Below are positions 12,641 to 24,740 of a stretch of 64,000 nt of DNA, one piece after another. Location: contig NC_054884.1 in NCBI RefSeq assembly GCF_018320785.1, forward strand, positions 25,917,667 through 25,981,666, in the 5' to 3' direction. Each line of letters starts with the position of its first letter. Within the stretch, counting starts at the first letter, position 1. The notes under the pieces were generated by a model. That model was not told where the DNA came from. It made no database searches and saw only the letters and a list, made by a program, of their open reading frames with translations. The stretch is from Cheilinus undulatus (lineage: Eukaryota; Chordata; Actinopteri; Labriformes; Labridae). Position numbers and translations under genes: made by a program.

Positions 12641-14344
12641 TTAGCGCTTTGCATCTGGACAGCTGTACCTAATAAAATAAAGTGATCAGTGCATGTACAT
12701 CACTTTGAAAGGTATGCAACCCATGCCAAGTATATAAAGCTTTTCATAAGGGGGTTACAGTACAGTTGGGAACCACCAGTGGCTATATAAAGTGCTGTGA
12801 GCATACTTCACCTACACAAATCCAGGCTCCATAAATAAAACAACAGAAAGTGAATAACACATGGAAAAGGCAGATTTCCCCTGCGACCCTTCCTAGCAAC
12901 AGTATTCATGTAAAGCTGATGTATCAGGAGGTTAAGAGTGCTCATGAGAAAGAAAATGCACTGATGCACTGTGGTGAAATATCTTTTAATGCATTTTTCA
13001 ACAGGACAAGTTGTAATTGTGGTGAAAACATGACTACAAGCTACATTTTACAGGCTTTTAAACAACTACTACAATGTGATGATGAAAGGAAGCAGCCTGT
13101 CCCTAATGCCCGCCAAACCTTTATTCTGTGACCACTACTTTACTGAACAGCATCAAAGCTTTCAGAGTGTGAAAGCGGACGGATTCATGAGAGATTAAAT
13201 GTTTTTCCACCTCTTGCAGATGTTCAGAATTAAGTAGGATACTCCAAAGTATCATCAAGACTCTATTAAAGGTGAAGTTATTAATACACTTCAGTGACAG
13301 ACAAGAAAAGTAGATTGCATTGTGTGTTAACAAAAAAATAAATAAATAGGCCCATGAGTAACAACAGGCTGGAGGCTGCAGAAATTAGCCGGTTTTGAAA
13401 CAACTCTGAAAAGCTCCACACTTGTAAAAAGCCACGGCACAACAAAAGACACGCAGGAGTGAATGAAATGAAGCTTCCTTGCCAATTACTACTGCGAGCG
13501 TGGCCGCGGTGGGGCTTTTTGTGCTTCACACAAGCAGTCTTTTCTCCCCTTGTCCCCGACTATTGAGAGGGATACATTAGCTGGGCGGGATGGATGGGTA
13601 GATGGAGGGAGGGATGGAGTGGAGAGGAGCGGAGCGTTGGCAGTCTCACTTCACGCCTGGTGTTACACACCTCTCTTATGACTTTGCTCACTGTGCTCGC
13701 ACAGAATGTGATTTTTACAGTCATTTTCTACCTCATTTTTAAGACTCAGACAAAAATCCAGACATGTAAAATATCTGCTCCCTTTTAGATTGTGTGTATA
13801 AATGATAGTGGTGACTTATGTAGGGAGTTATCATTGTTGAAAAACTTTTTGCAAATTGATGCACAAATGTTTAAGTGGATCTACAAATGCATGCACAAAT
13901 CTGCAAAAAGTTGTCATTTCTACAAGCATAATTGTTGTACAAATCTGTGGATCTGTGTATTGATTTATGGATCTCTTTATGCATCAATCATAGCTCAGTA
14001 CATTTCATTTTTGCTCTAACAGAATAGACACAATAGCGTATTTTTCAAGCATGTTCCTTGTACTCCAGACTTTCCTGTTAAAACAGGAAAGGGGTGTTTC
14101 TTCTGATTATTTATAATCAGGGCCAGCTCTAGCTATTTTCACGCCCTAAGAAAATTACAATCTGGTTGTCAATGTCATTGAGTTTGCTGCGTATGGATGC
14201 TATTTGTCAAGAATTCTGTAACTCTGGCTGCCTGTCTTTGCAGGAAAACTCTAGAAGACATACTTTATTTTTTAAAACAAATATATGTATTGAATTTTCA
14301 CATGAAAACATTAACCAATACCAATAACACAAAAACAATAACAA
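12641..14344. other. Intergenic DNA, no gene recognised
   Basis: Short frames (12,850-13,131; 13,281-13,529) have no family resemblance or splice context. Near 13,590 there is a short purine-rich 'gatggatgggtagatggagg' stretch. A repeated 'caaat' and 'gcacaaat' texture lies at 13,840-13,990. Confidence 0.5.
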
Positions 14345-14560
14345 GAAAAGGTGCAAGACAGTAGAGCGATGGACAGTATCTATCCTTCAAACTCTAAGAT
14401 AGGGCTTTCCACTGAGGAGTTTAAAGTTCAAGGCATGTCCAAAGTCCAGATATGGTCCAACCGGGACTTGAACCGGCAACCCTCCGATTTCCAGCCCAAG
14501 TCCTTACAGACTGAGATCTTTCATTTTAATGAGGTTTTTCCTGGTTAAATAAAGGTTGAA
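14345..14560 (-). repeat. tRNA-derived SINE
   Basis: On the minus strand the RNA polymerase III B box GGTTCAAGTCC is intact (plus 14,464-14,474, 'ggacttgaacc'). An A-box-like 'gatctcagtctg' lies upstream of it (plus 14,507-14,518), at the spacing expected for a tRNA head. The downstream body runs toward 14,345. The plus-strand sequence just beyond the head, 'ttcctggttaaataaaggtt', is also common beside fish repeats. It is not a functional tRNA: acceptor stem pairing is absent. Confidence 0.7.
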
Positions 14561-15569
14561 TAAATCATTGGAAATACATCTTCTTAATATGCTACCTTAT
14601 TTCTTCTATTTTTGAGCATATAGCGTTAGTTCAGGCAGACCTCGGAGTGAAAGGTTGCCTTATTACTGAGATCAGCCGATCTCTTTCAAACCCTTATCAG
14701 CTGACGTCCAACTGATTCACTCTTAGCACGTTATTGGCTGGCTGCACTCATACTGCCATATCTAAACTGCTCTAGCCTGGTTCCAGATGATAGTAAATGC
14801 ATTTATATCGTATGTTCTATCTTAATATTCATTTATATCTTTTGTAATGTATTTAAAGTTGAACAGTTGGCATAGAACAAGGACACAACTTCAGAAAAAT
14901 TCAAAAGACATAATCCAATTTCTAAAAAAGTTGGGAAACCATGTAAGACTATGAATAGAACAGAACAGAGTGATCACAAATGAGCACAGCACAAAGCCCA
15001 TATAAGTAATTATCAAACTAATACACTTTTTTCAAATAAGCATATACTGTAATGTTATCCTTTTTTCAATTAGGACAGGGCTCCCATTTTGAAAAAAACA
15101 TCAAACTCAACAAAGTACTCTTTATCCAGTTAAAAGATTTGTTATCTATCAATAGAACTTATTTTCATATTCATCTGTACTCTAATGGGACCTAAGGGTC
15201 TTTGCATCCACCTTAAACTCATTTTCCCTCATTTGTCCTTGCCTGACTTTTCACAGTGGTACATTTTTAAAGGCACTGTTGCACAAAGCTTGTATTTTTG
15301 TAAAAAGAGGTCTGGAACAAGCTTGGGTTTTGGATAAAGCTATTGCCTTGATGCTAAATTTTTATTTCTATACACCTCTTCACAAAGAAACATGGTCGTG
15401 GACCTGCTTACACCTGAAGCTGTCTCTCTGTGTGATGTGTTATTGTATTTTTCCTGTACATGCCTCTAGACCACCTCATTGAAGTCTCAGCTCTTTATTT
15501 CCATAGCAATCCCAGCATGCTCTGCAGGGTCACAGCTCCGTGTGCTGCCTGTGACAACTATCAAGCAAG
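14561..15569. other. Intergenic DNA
   Basis: AT-rich, with no exon or clear repeat. A short segment near 14,890-14,945 ('ttctaaaaaagttgggaaac') resembles the ends of small fish inverted-repeat elements but lacks a partner end. Confidence 0.5.
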
Positions 15570-15830
15570 GTTAATGCTGTGGATAACAGCATCCATCATG
15601 CGGTTTCATTAGCGCCGTCCTCTGACCTGTTCCACATAATGTTGTCAAATGTGTCAGGCAGCAGATTATTGGGAGCTATGATGATCAATAGAGGAATAAG
15701 AGAGCTGCTGGCACGGCTGCAGAATAAACCTCCATCATGCATTCTGCCGCCTGTCGCAAATCTAAAAACACATGGACTGGCCTGAGGCAAGAGCCATCAA
15801 TAATAATATAATGTGTGGATGATGATGGGT
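15570..15830. promoter_or_regulatory. Candidate conserved non-coding element
   Basis: A repeat-free island containing 'gcggtttcattagcgcc', 'cagcagattattgggagc', 'atgatgatcaatagagg' and 'catcaataataatataatg'. It is rich in homeodomain-type ATTA/ATCAAT cores. Both strands happen to be open (15,579-15,785 plus; 15,596-15,790 minus), but neither translation resembles a protein. Enhancer function is inference. Confidence 0.3.
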
Positions 15831-16617
15831 TATAGCCAGACTTCTCCATGCATTGCCCAGAAACATGAATGTATTGATCCCTGCATCCACATTAGTTTGC
15901 TTAATCTGCATTTGAGTGGATTGAGCAACACAGTTTCACTTCAGCGAGTTTAGAAAAGTTAGTCATGTCCAATAATCAAAAAGCTGTTTATGAACGTTTC
16001 TCTTTTCATGTGTCATTGATTTGCCTCTGTAATGCACTGCAGAGACTGAAAACTCAGACAGAATGCACTTAGGCAAAGACAAATGTGTTTTATATTCAAT
16101 AAGATGGATTTTTCCCTGTTTAAAACTCATGCAAACATTATATTTCTGCATCCATAATAATTAAGGACATTAACTAATAGCAACATTGAACGTTCCCTAA
16201 TAGTTTTCTCATTGACCTTTAGTTCTGGGTCATTGAGGGACAATATTTGGCCTCAAATAGTGTCACTTGCAGCTCAATGCTGACCTTATGTTCAAATGCC
16301 TGTTGTAAAAATCTGCATTATAACAGAAGCCCATTGGTTATCAATGCCTTCTATCATCTGAAAGTGTATGCCTCTGGGGGTAGACATCATCAATGTAGAA
16401 TCTGCATAAAAACAACAGAAAAGGTATCTTTCCATATTTGTTAAAATCTGTTTAAAGAGACACCAGGATTTGAGTTATTTCTGAGGATGTTTTGAAGCCT
16501 GTACCTCTAACTTTACAATATTCTACAGAAGACCAAAGAGGCAAGCATGCTTTTTCTTGCAGAAAATTACATAAAACCAATAATATACAAAGATCTTATT
16601 TCTAAAAACTGCTGACA
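15831..16617. other. Intergenic DNA
   Basis: No supported feature. Confidence 0.5.
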
Positions 16618-17745
16618 GTGACAGTATGTAGCTAAAGCTAACATAGCTAAAGCTAGCTACATAGTTGACATTATTACGTAAGCCAACATACCTATGTTAA
16701 CTTCCCAGGTAATGCAGCTACATTAGCTTTACCTATGTAAACAATGGTACTGAAGCAGATGTAGCTATGTCAGTTGTGTTGTTAGCGTTTCTATGTAGGC
16801 TAAGCCAATGTAGCTATGTGGGCTTCAGAGGAAATGGAACTTTGCTAGTTTCCATAGGAACATTACTCATGAAGCTATATTAGCGTAAGCAACATTGGCG
16901 TATGAAGCTATGCTAGTTTTAGATCAGAAGGTAACATAGCTATGTTAGCTTGGTAGGAAATTAGCTATGAAAGCTCTCGCTACATAACCTAACATTGCTA
17001 CAGCCAACAAAGCTATGTCAGCATCATAGTTAACACTACTTTGTACGTTAAGGTGATATAGCTTTATTACCATTGAAGATGACATAGCTATGCTGGCTTA
17101 CATAGTAACACTAACTATGTAGCTACATTAGCTTTAGCAACATTTGCTTCCATAGCTATGATGGTTTTAGATACATATGCTAATGTACCTGTGTTAGCTT
17201 TAGCAACATTGGCGTATGAAGCTATGTTAGTTTTAGATACTTAAGGTAACATAGCTATGTTAGCTTTGTAGAAAAATGGGTATGTAAGCTTTAGCTACAT
17301 AAGCTGATGTTGCTACAGCCAACGATGCTATGTCAGCATCACAGTTAACACTACTTTGTACACTAAGGTGATGTAGCTATATTTCCTTTGAAGCTGACAT
17401 AGCAATGCTGGCTTACATAGTAACATTAACAATGTAGCTACATAAGCTTTAGCAACATTGGCTTCCATAGCTATGTTAGTTTTAGATACATATGCTAATA
17501 TAGCTACCTTGGCTTTGCAGGTAACACAGTTACATTAGCTTTACCTACATAAGTCAATATTGCTAAAGCCAACGTAGTTTCATTGGTAATGTAGCTACAT
17601 TGGCTTTCATAGTAGCGTTAACTATGTAGCTAACGTAGCTATGTTGGCTTTAGCATCCCTGAATTATGTAGCAATGTTGGTTTTAGATACATAAGCTAAT
17701 GCAGCATATGTAGCTTCATTAGCATTAGCTACAAAAGCTGCATTT
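16618..17745. repeat. Degenerate tandem-repeat block with higher-order 314-bp period
   Basis: About 1.1 kb is built from variants of 'agctatgttagctttag', 'aacattggc', 'catagctatg' and 'tagttttagatacat'. On top of this short unit there is a larger repeat: 'aacattggcgtatgaagcta' occurs at 16,891 and again at 17,205, a shift of 314 bases. The following text, including 'gctatgtcagcatca', 'gttaacactactttgtac', 'gctggcttacatagtaaca' and 'gatacatatgctaat', recurs in the same order at that shift. Copies differ by scattered substitutions. There is no coding potential. It is a minisatellite/satellite-like block. Confidence 0.9.
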
Positions 17746-19642
17746 GAGTGTTTTTACTGAGGAAGAGAAACAAACAATCTGTCATAAGGTTTTGTAGGTC
17801 AGGTTTTTAAACTTATAATTTTTGGTGTCCTAATCTTAACCTGACCTGAACTGGAAGTTTAATCTGATACTATAATGAATGTTTTTGTGTGTATTTCCAT
17901 CCTGACTGGACAGCAGTGGTCTGTAGAGCAGGCATCTGAGAAAGGTGGTTTTCAGGCAGACTGGTTACACTCTTCTAGCCAAGCCAAGCATTTTTTTTTT
18001 GGCTGGCCCCAGAAGATTTTCACAGGTCGCAGCATATTAATGTTCAGGAAAGGCTGCCCTTGATCAGATATTAACTTTAAGCTTGTATTTAAGAAACTCT
18101 TTTAAAAATAAATCATCAAACTTTTTTTAAGCTATTAAGAGCAATATTTAGATTTACATTTTTGTTTATTGTCATTTTACTCCAGTAATTCAAAGGATGC
18201 ATTCATGATACAGCCTACATATTTTCTTTAGTTCTCCAACAATACAACAGTCAACCTACATAAGCATCCATTGATTCACACATAAACTAAGTAATATTAC
18301 ACAACACAACAATAGAAGTAAACTGCTTGAAGCCTCTCCATCTGAACGGTTATGTTACTTAAGACCCATGAGATTCCCAGTGGTGGCCACAATAGCTTTG
18401 GTGTAAATGTTCCTGTGTGCTGAAAACAACCACAAGATCACAGTCTTGACCTAAATGTCACAAGGCAAGAAAATAACAACAGGGCAGAGACTGCAATGTT
18501 TGTTACTATGCAGAAATATGAGAAAATATAAGACAAGGAATTTCCATGGCCTGAATGCTTCGTGACTTACTTAAAGCTAATCTGAGCAATTTTTGTTTAC
18601 AAAAACATCAACATTAAAGGGATATTTCAGTATATTTTCAAACTTAGGTTGTATAAGGTACTTGGTTGTAGTAGTTACATTAGCCACAAAAGATGTCAGT
18701 CTGGAGAGAGTACTGCAGGTAGAGACAAGAGAAAACCAGCCAACATGAGAAACATTAGAATAAATTAAAGCAGTGAGACATTACTATGCACTGTATATAA
18801 CTATATGAGCACAACATTGAACCCCCTTCTCCATTTTTCAAAGTGACACAACACTTAATTGTCTGATAATAGTTGTCTTTAAACGGTATTCTTAAGGGGG
18901 TTTTGTCAATAACAACTTATAAAGCAGGTTGTAATGGATACAAGGACTCAGTTAAATTTTGCCTGCAGCGACTCAGAGGCTCAGAGGGAACTTGAGCCTC
19001 AAAGATGAGGTGCATTAGTTCTGCTAAGCTAACCGTGAATGCTAATTGCAGGAAGGACAAACTGTAACCCTTGCCCTGTGGCCATGAACCCATTAAACCA
19101 GCACAGAGAAGCTCATAGACATGATGAGTGTACAAAGAGGCTGTCCTGAAAAGGTCTGCAATCTGATTTCAGTTTAACAAGCCACTGTTTTCCAAAAGCC
19201 TTCCTCCCCCGGGATCTTCCTTTAGCTGTTTCTTTACCGACTGCCTGTCACTCCAAAGCTGACCGCAAATCATAGATACAATGCAACAGGTTTTATGTTT
19301 TCAAGTGGGATGAGCTGTGTGATCTGCATCTCACAGAGCATGAAAGGTGGCTCTGTATGGGACATGGATCAGTTCTGTTTGAGTGCTTGTGGTTTCACCC
19401 CTGGAGGACATTAACCCAACAGATCATGGTACAATATGACACCTGATACATGAGAAAGGTGTCCAAACCCTCAACATTTTCTCTGTTTTTTCTTTAACTA
19501 TTTAATGTCTGCAAAACTTGACTTAATCAGTAATTTTATGGCCAAAATATAAAGCTTGGATATATCATTTTCCAGGTGACCAATGATAGACTCAAAGAAT
19601 GCCTTGCAAGAGCCTTTTTGGATGACCAAAATAAGGAGAAAT
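17746..19642. other. Intergenic DNA
   Basis: No exon or recognised element. It includes a T10 tract near 17,992. Confidence 0.5.
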
Positions 19643-19711
19643 GCCCTCTTGAAGCGCACCCCAGTGGACAGAACTTGACAGAGTGCCCACTGGGGTGCAC
19701 TTCAAGAGGGC
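19643..19711. repeat. Near-perfect 25-bp inverted repeat (hairpin)
   Basis: The left arm (19,643-19,667) starts 'gccctcttgaagcgcacc'. The right arm (19,687-19,711) is its reverse complement with a single mismatch. The loop is 19 bases. It sits at the left edge of a degenerate minisatellite with 'ccagtggac' and 'ggatacagtgccc' units that continues at 20,561-20,800. Confidence 0.85.
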
Positions 19712-19733
19712 AAAACTGGATACAGTGCCCTAA

Positions 19734-20556
19734 CCTTGCAAAACCAATGGATTGGCCAGATTACATGTCATCAGGTATATCCATCTTGCAAGGCTCCAAA
19801 CTGAAACAACTGTGTCTAGACTGAGAACTGACCTGACCAATCAGTTTCATTTCATGAGATAGAGGTAGTAGCTACAGGTGGGGTTTAGTCGTACTGGAGC
19901 TGGTAGTAATGGTAGCTGCTGGTATAGCAATTAGGTCAGATACAGCAATAGCGTAACAGCAGTTTTATCAGAACTAGGCCACAATTCTTTATTTAAAAAG
20001 AGCAAAGAACAGCACTGAAAGTTTTTCATGATGGAAAAGATGTTTTTACTCTTCCCCTGACCTGCTTTGGCATGAGGCGGCATTGGTTGCAGATGGGGTT
20101 TAGTTGTACTGTAATATAGTGTATTTAATGACTGCTGGTGGAGCGATTAGCTTGTATGTACCATTGGAGCAGATTTGATCAGATCTGGAAAGTATTTCCT
20201 AACTGAAAGAGGAGCAAAGAACCTCACTGAAAGCCTTTTTTGGTAGAGAAGATGTTTTTGTAGTCTCCCTCCCCAGCCTCGGCATGAGTTTCATCCATCA
20301 ACAAGCTCCACCAATCATAAACTATGACAGGACCTGCCTGTTAAGCTTACGTTGTTTAGCTGCAAAAGCCCATTATCATTTTGTCTCATCACTCTGATTG
20401 GCCTGTAATGAATGTGACAGAACGTTCATCCAATCACCTTCCGAGAACTTTTTTGAAAAGGCTGGCCCTTTCAGAACCCTTTGGAAGGTTTGCCCGATGA
20501 ATGTGAAATGCATCCCATGCAATGGATATATGAAAGAGTCTATATGGCATGTAAGG
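19734..20556 (+). mobile_element. TTAA-flanked non-autonomous element with internal duplication
   Basis: The element starts 'ccttgcaaaaccaatggat' after 'taa' and ends 'catgtaagg' before TTAA (20,557-20,560). The minisatellite sequence interrupted at its left side resumes at its right side, which fixes the boundaries. Inside, two diverged direct copies of about 200 bp ('ggtggggtttagtcgtactg' at 19,877; 'gatggggtttagttgtactg' near 20,091) follow one another. The copy at 58,648-59,379 is the same element in reverse, with the same doubled unit. The TTAA flank and CC terminus are what piggyBac-type elements leave. No transposase is encoded. Confidence 0.7.
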
Positions 20557-20560
20557 TTAA

Positions 20561-20800
20561 ACATGCCCAAAATAGGGTGCCCTTCAGTCACTAAATTGGG
20601 ATTAAGTGTTCACCAGGTCCCCTTCAGTGAAAAAGTTCCAGTGGACAAAATGGGATGAGGTACTCACTATAGGGTGGCCATATAGTGGAAAAAATGGATA
20701 CAGTGCCCTCTATGGTTGCCCCTCCAGTGGACACACAGGGATACAGTGCCCACTATAGGATGGCTTTCCATTGGAAAAGGGACCCCATTTGGATCCCCTT
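20561..20800. repeat. Degenerate minisatellite
   Basis: Loose repeats of units containing 'agtggaca', 'gggatacagtgccc' and 'actatagggtggcc' (for example 20,638-20,680, 20,695-20,712, 20,733-20,765). The same units lie at 19,655-19,733, on the other side of the inserted element. Confidence 0.65.
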
Positions 20801-22374
20801 CAGTGACATTGAAGTTGCTAAAACTTGCCAAAGTTCCCCCTGCTGTGCACTGGTCCAGTAATGAAACAGATACTCTAAGGTGACACAGCTTCTCAGTACA
20901 GAATTCATTTTCACTGACATCCTCACATGTGTAATTTTGTGAAATAAATTGTCAAATAGTAGATAAAACCCTCATCTCTTTTACTACAGGCATGTGGCAG
21001 ATATAATCACACAATCAAAAAAAGATTAATACTAACCCAGGTCTCAACTTATTTCACTAGAAAATGTATGACAACTATTTTTTTGTCCTGGTGTACAGCT
21101 GTATACAGCAGGTGCCCTTTTTATCATTCTCACCCCTGACCCTCAGACATCCTGAGTCTGTCCCTGGTCATAAACAAGACTCCAATTTCCAGTGTTTTTG
21201 TCTTCATTGTTTGTAGCCTTGGTTCCCCCTGGCCATACATTTTCAAACATGACCCTGATGAACCGACTGCCCTCGCCTCCTTCCACACACATTTATCAGT
21301 CTGACACAAGGCATGACAGCTGCCATCTTTTTTCACTCAAGCTGTACTTTCTATAATTTATCTCTTGATGTGTTAGTAGGGATATTTGACCACCAGCCCT
21401 TTAAAAAAGGCAAATATGGATTAATACTTACATGGCCTAAAAATGCCTTCCACTTGTATGCTGAGATACAGTCTGGGTCTACTGGCAGCTAAATGCAAAA
21501 ATGAGTGAACAAACTTCCTCATTGTAACTCAGGAGGATACTGAACTGTATGATCAGCATTAATGCCCAAATTCAAGAAAAACTACATAGATACAACATTT
21601 GGTGTAACACTGCAATCAAAAACCATACAATCTTCAGCATAATCTTGCACTGACGTCCTCATACAACATTGATAAATTCAATCTGGTTAATAGTTCTGCT
21701 GGTCTTATTCTAAATCAGCAAGGCCACACATTACCACATGATTTATTTGTAGCACAAAGCCTTTAAGCAACAGTGAAACCTGGAGCCCAAAATCAGTGAC
21801 CCTTCTGTCACGCCCTGAGATGTTTGATTTACTACAGCCTGGCTCCCAGGTGAGCGTCCTGTCAGCACAGTCAGCCTCATGCTGCCTGCCTGCCTGGCCT
21901 GTACAGAGATGGATGGCTGTGAGTGTGAAACCTAGCAGTGGGTTACATGGCCTTGAGCTTTAACGTCTAATTAGGCTCTAATGTAACTACAATGCTCTGG
22001 AGGAGATGTTGTCTTGCCCACCAAAGCTCTTTAAAAGCTTCCCTGAGGCAGGGGCAGCTCTGAGAGGTGCTGTGGCAGGCTGCTGCCATGTCCGAGTGAA
22101 AAGATCAGGTTTCATCCTCAGCTGGGATGTATCAGCAACAGGACATTTATTCTGTGCACCACCAGACCAGGATCTTCTTTGCTCCCCCTTCTGATTGTTT
22201 ACATTTTAATTTGCATTTTTATGATAATCTTGTTAACCTGCTTGATTGTTTTTTAAAAGTGAGACAAGCAGAATTTCATCTTTGTAGTTTAATCAACACC
22301 AAAGTATTATAATGTATATAATTTATCAGCCACAGAGCAGTTTAGTTATTAGCAACATTTAAATGCCTGACATA
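20801..22374. other. Intergenic DNA
   Basis: No supported feature. Short frames at 21,130-21,336 and 22,006-22,194 have no family resemblance. Confidence 0.5.
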
Positions 22375-23580
22375 TACTATATGGACTAAAGTATTCAGCT
22401 GCCTGACCATCACGCCAAGGTCTGTATTGACATTGTATTTACAAAAATGGACTTTCATACAGAGTTGGTCCCCCTTTTGCAGGTTAAACAGACTCTTCTT
22501 GGAAGGCTTTCAACAAGATTTGGGAGTGTTTTTGTGTGATTTTGTGCCCAATCATTCCGTAGGGTGTTTATGAGGTCAGGGACTGATGTTGGACGTGAAG
22601 GCCTGGCTCACAATCTCAGCTCTAGTTCCTCCCAAAGGTGCTCTGTGGGGTTGAGGTCAGTGCTCTGTGTGGGCCAGTCATGTTCTTCTACACCAAACTC
22701 ATCAAGCATCTTTATAGTCCTTGTTCGGTGCACTGGGGCATAGTTAACCTGGCACGCCAGATGGATGTGTTTCACACACACTGCGCCCCTACTGAGGACT
22801 AAACTCCATAGGGGACTGCATAACGCAAACCATGGCAACTACAGACATGTCAGCACACGTCTTTTGTCATTTTTAAAAAGAAAATAACTCAGTGCTGTTC
22901 TTTGTTCTTCTTTTAACCAAGACATTTCCTCAAGTTCTGATAAAACTGGCGCTTAACAGCACCCACGCTTATATCTTCCGTCATAATTGCACCAGTCTAG
23001 TTTCTGCTTGCATACCTCATGACTCCGCTGTGCCAGAAAGCACTGCCCCTCAACGCTGATTGGTCCTGTCACTTTCTAACTGGGTCCAAACAGTTCAGAT
23101 GGGAGCTTTGCCAGATGGATTCGCCAGTGAGAAACATGGCAACGGGCGTATCCATCTGCTTTGCAAGGTAAGGGCACAGTCATGTTGGAATAGAAAAAGG
23201 CTGACCTCAAAGTGTTGCCAAAAAGTTGGAAGCATAGCGTTCTCCAAAATGTCTCGGTATGCTGATCTATGAGGGGCTTAGCCCAAACCCTAAAGAACAG
23301 CCCCATACCATTATCCCCCCTCCACCAAACTTCACAGTTAGGACAATGCAGTCAGGCAGGTAACTGCCAAGCAGAAAAGTGCGATTCATCATGCAACAAA
23401 ACATGTTTTCACTGCTCCACAGTCCAGTGTCAGTGCTCTACACCACTCCATCTGATGCTTAGCATTGGACTTTTGATGTGAGGCTTGCATGTAGCAGCTT
23501 GGCCATGGACACCCATTCCATGAAGCTCCTGTTGTAGTATTTATGCTCATACTAATGCAGTGGAAGTTCTCTTCAGCAAT
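22375..23580 (-). mobile_element. Decayed Tc1-like element, family A (copy 2), interrupted
   Basis: It begins with the terminal sequence 'atatggactaaagtatt', like the end of copy 3 at 46,644-47,287. The minus strand keeps transposase pieces: 22,608-22,838 contains DEFGVEEHDWPTQSTDLNPT, a DNA-strand-transfer core ending short of the usual glutamate context. Coding resumes at 23,169-23,480, with the expected 'ggcacagtcatgttggaa' directly after the inserted element. The gap between is the TTAA-flanked insertion at 22,748-23,168. Frames are broken and the right end is approximate. Confidence 0.8.
22748..23168 (-). mobile_element. TTAA-flanked element nested in the Tc1-like copy
   Basis: It is preceded by TTAA (22,744-22,747) and runs from 'cctggcacgccagatggat' to 'atccatctgctttgcaagg'. 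The reverse complement of the right end (ccttgcaaagcagatggat) matches the left end at most positions, giving terminal inverted repeats of about 19 bp. Interior segments such as 'gttctgataaaactg' are shared with the copies at 19,734 and 58,648. It splits the Tc1-like transposase remnant, so it inserted later. Confidence 0.7.
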
Positions 23581-24449
23581 GGAATCTGAGATTTTTATTA
23601 ATGGGAGATAGGTGCTTATATGAGTTTCTTTATATTTTCATGCCACATCTCTGCTACATGGCATGAACAATACCCTCTTTAAAGGAGGGATTAAATACAT
23701 TATTGCAGTGTTGCTGTCTCTACCGTATGGGTGTCAATGAAATAGAAGACAAACTTTAAAAGAGAAAACTGTAATATTTTCCTGATGCATCATGTGATTT
23801 CCCTGTTTCTGCTCGGCTCATGGAAGACGGTATCATCATCTTGATATAATATTAGAAACGGGTCCTGAGAGATAAGGTGTCTGCTTGAAGGTCATCTGTG
23901 CCCTCTTGAGTGAACATAAGAGCCTTTTTGTGGTTGGGTTAAATGCACATGACAGGCTGTTGGAGCACAATCACCCATTTTAATTGTCATGTAACGCTTT
24001 CATGTAGAGCCAAAGTGTCTGCAGTACTTGAGCGGTTGGAAACCAGAGCTGAGCCATTCGACCACAGATGTGGTTAACTGGGCTGAAGGCATAAAAATCC
24101 CTGGAGAGAGCTGTGTGGATGTGGAGACAGGGTTTGCAAAAAGATCCTGTTAATATAACAGAATTATCATTTAATCTCAAAAAAGTACAGAACTCAATAA
24201 ATATTTGAAGGCTTTACATTTGTATCTGTTGGTAATTGTGTTGAGGCTACAAAATACTGTAATTTCTTTAATGCAAGGGACACAAAGGCAGCTAAATTGC
24301 TTTTTTTCTTGTAAAGCATCTATCTAATACAGACAAGAAACCCCTTAACAGTTTTAATGGACATTCAAAGAACTCAATTTTTCAATTTAGCGGAAGCCAA
24401 ACATAACAGGAAACAAGGTAATGCACTGTAGCCCCAACAGCAAACCCCT
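23581..24449. other. Intergenic DNA
   Basis: No supported feature. Confidence 0.5.
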
Positions 24450-24740
24450 GGCCACTCTGTCTGCTGCATAACAGCAATTATGTTCAAAAAGGAACGCCAT
24501 TTCATATAAAGCCGCAGTCATAATCCAACGTCAAACAAGGACTCATTATCAACAGTAATGGGAATTAGTTACATCATTTAACCGATTCCAACTAATAACT
24601 TCCAGGATACTGCTGAGGCAGATAGAGCCATTAGAAAAAAAATCGGAGCTTTTAAATTGAATAATTGACATCTAGATCTTCCCCTCTGCTTTGGCTGAAG
24701 GGCTTCAGAAATTGCATTAGATTTAATAGAAAATCTGAAC
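24450..24740. promoter_or_regulatory. Candidate conserved non-coding element
   Basis: A repeat-free island containing 'aacagcaattatgttc', 'gccgcagtcataatcc', 'gggaattagttacatc' and 'aaattgaataattgacatc'. It is rich in AATTA/TAATT cores that suit homeodomain binding. It does not code. Its regulatory role is inference. Confidence 0.25.

Noticed and set aside
14464-14535. Functional tRNA gene
   Set aside because: A and B boxes are present but the acceptor stem does not pair and a SINE body follows.
20398-20658. Cys-rich 86-codon frame resembling a zinc finger (CNECDRTF)
   Set aside because: It overlaps the end of the TTAA-flanked repeat and the minisatellite; the histidines of a C2H2 finger are absent, and the same DNA recurs at 58,648 without the frame.
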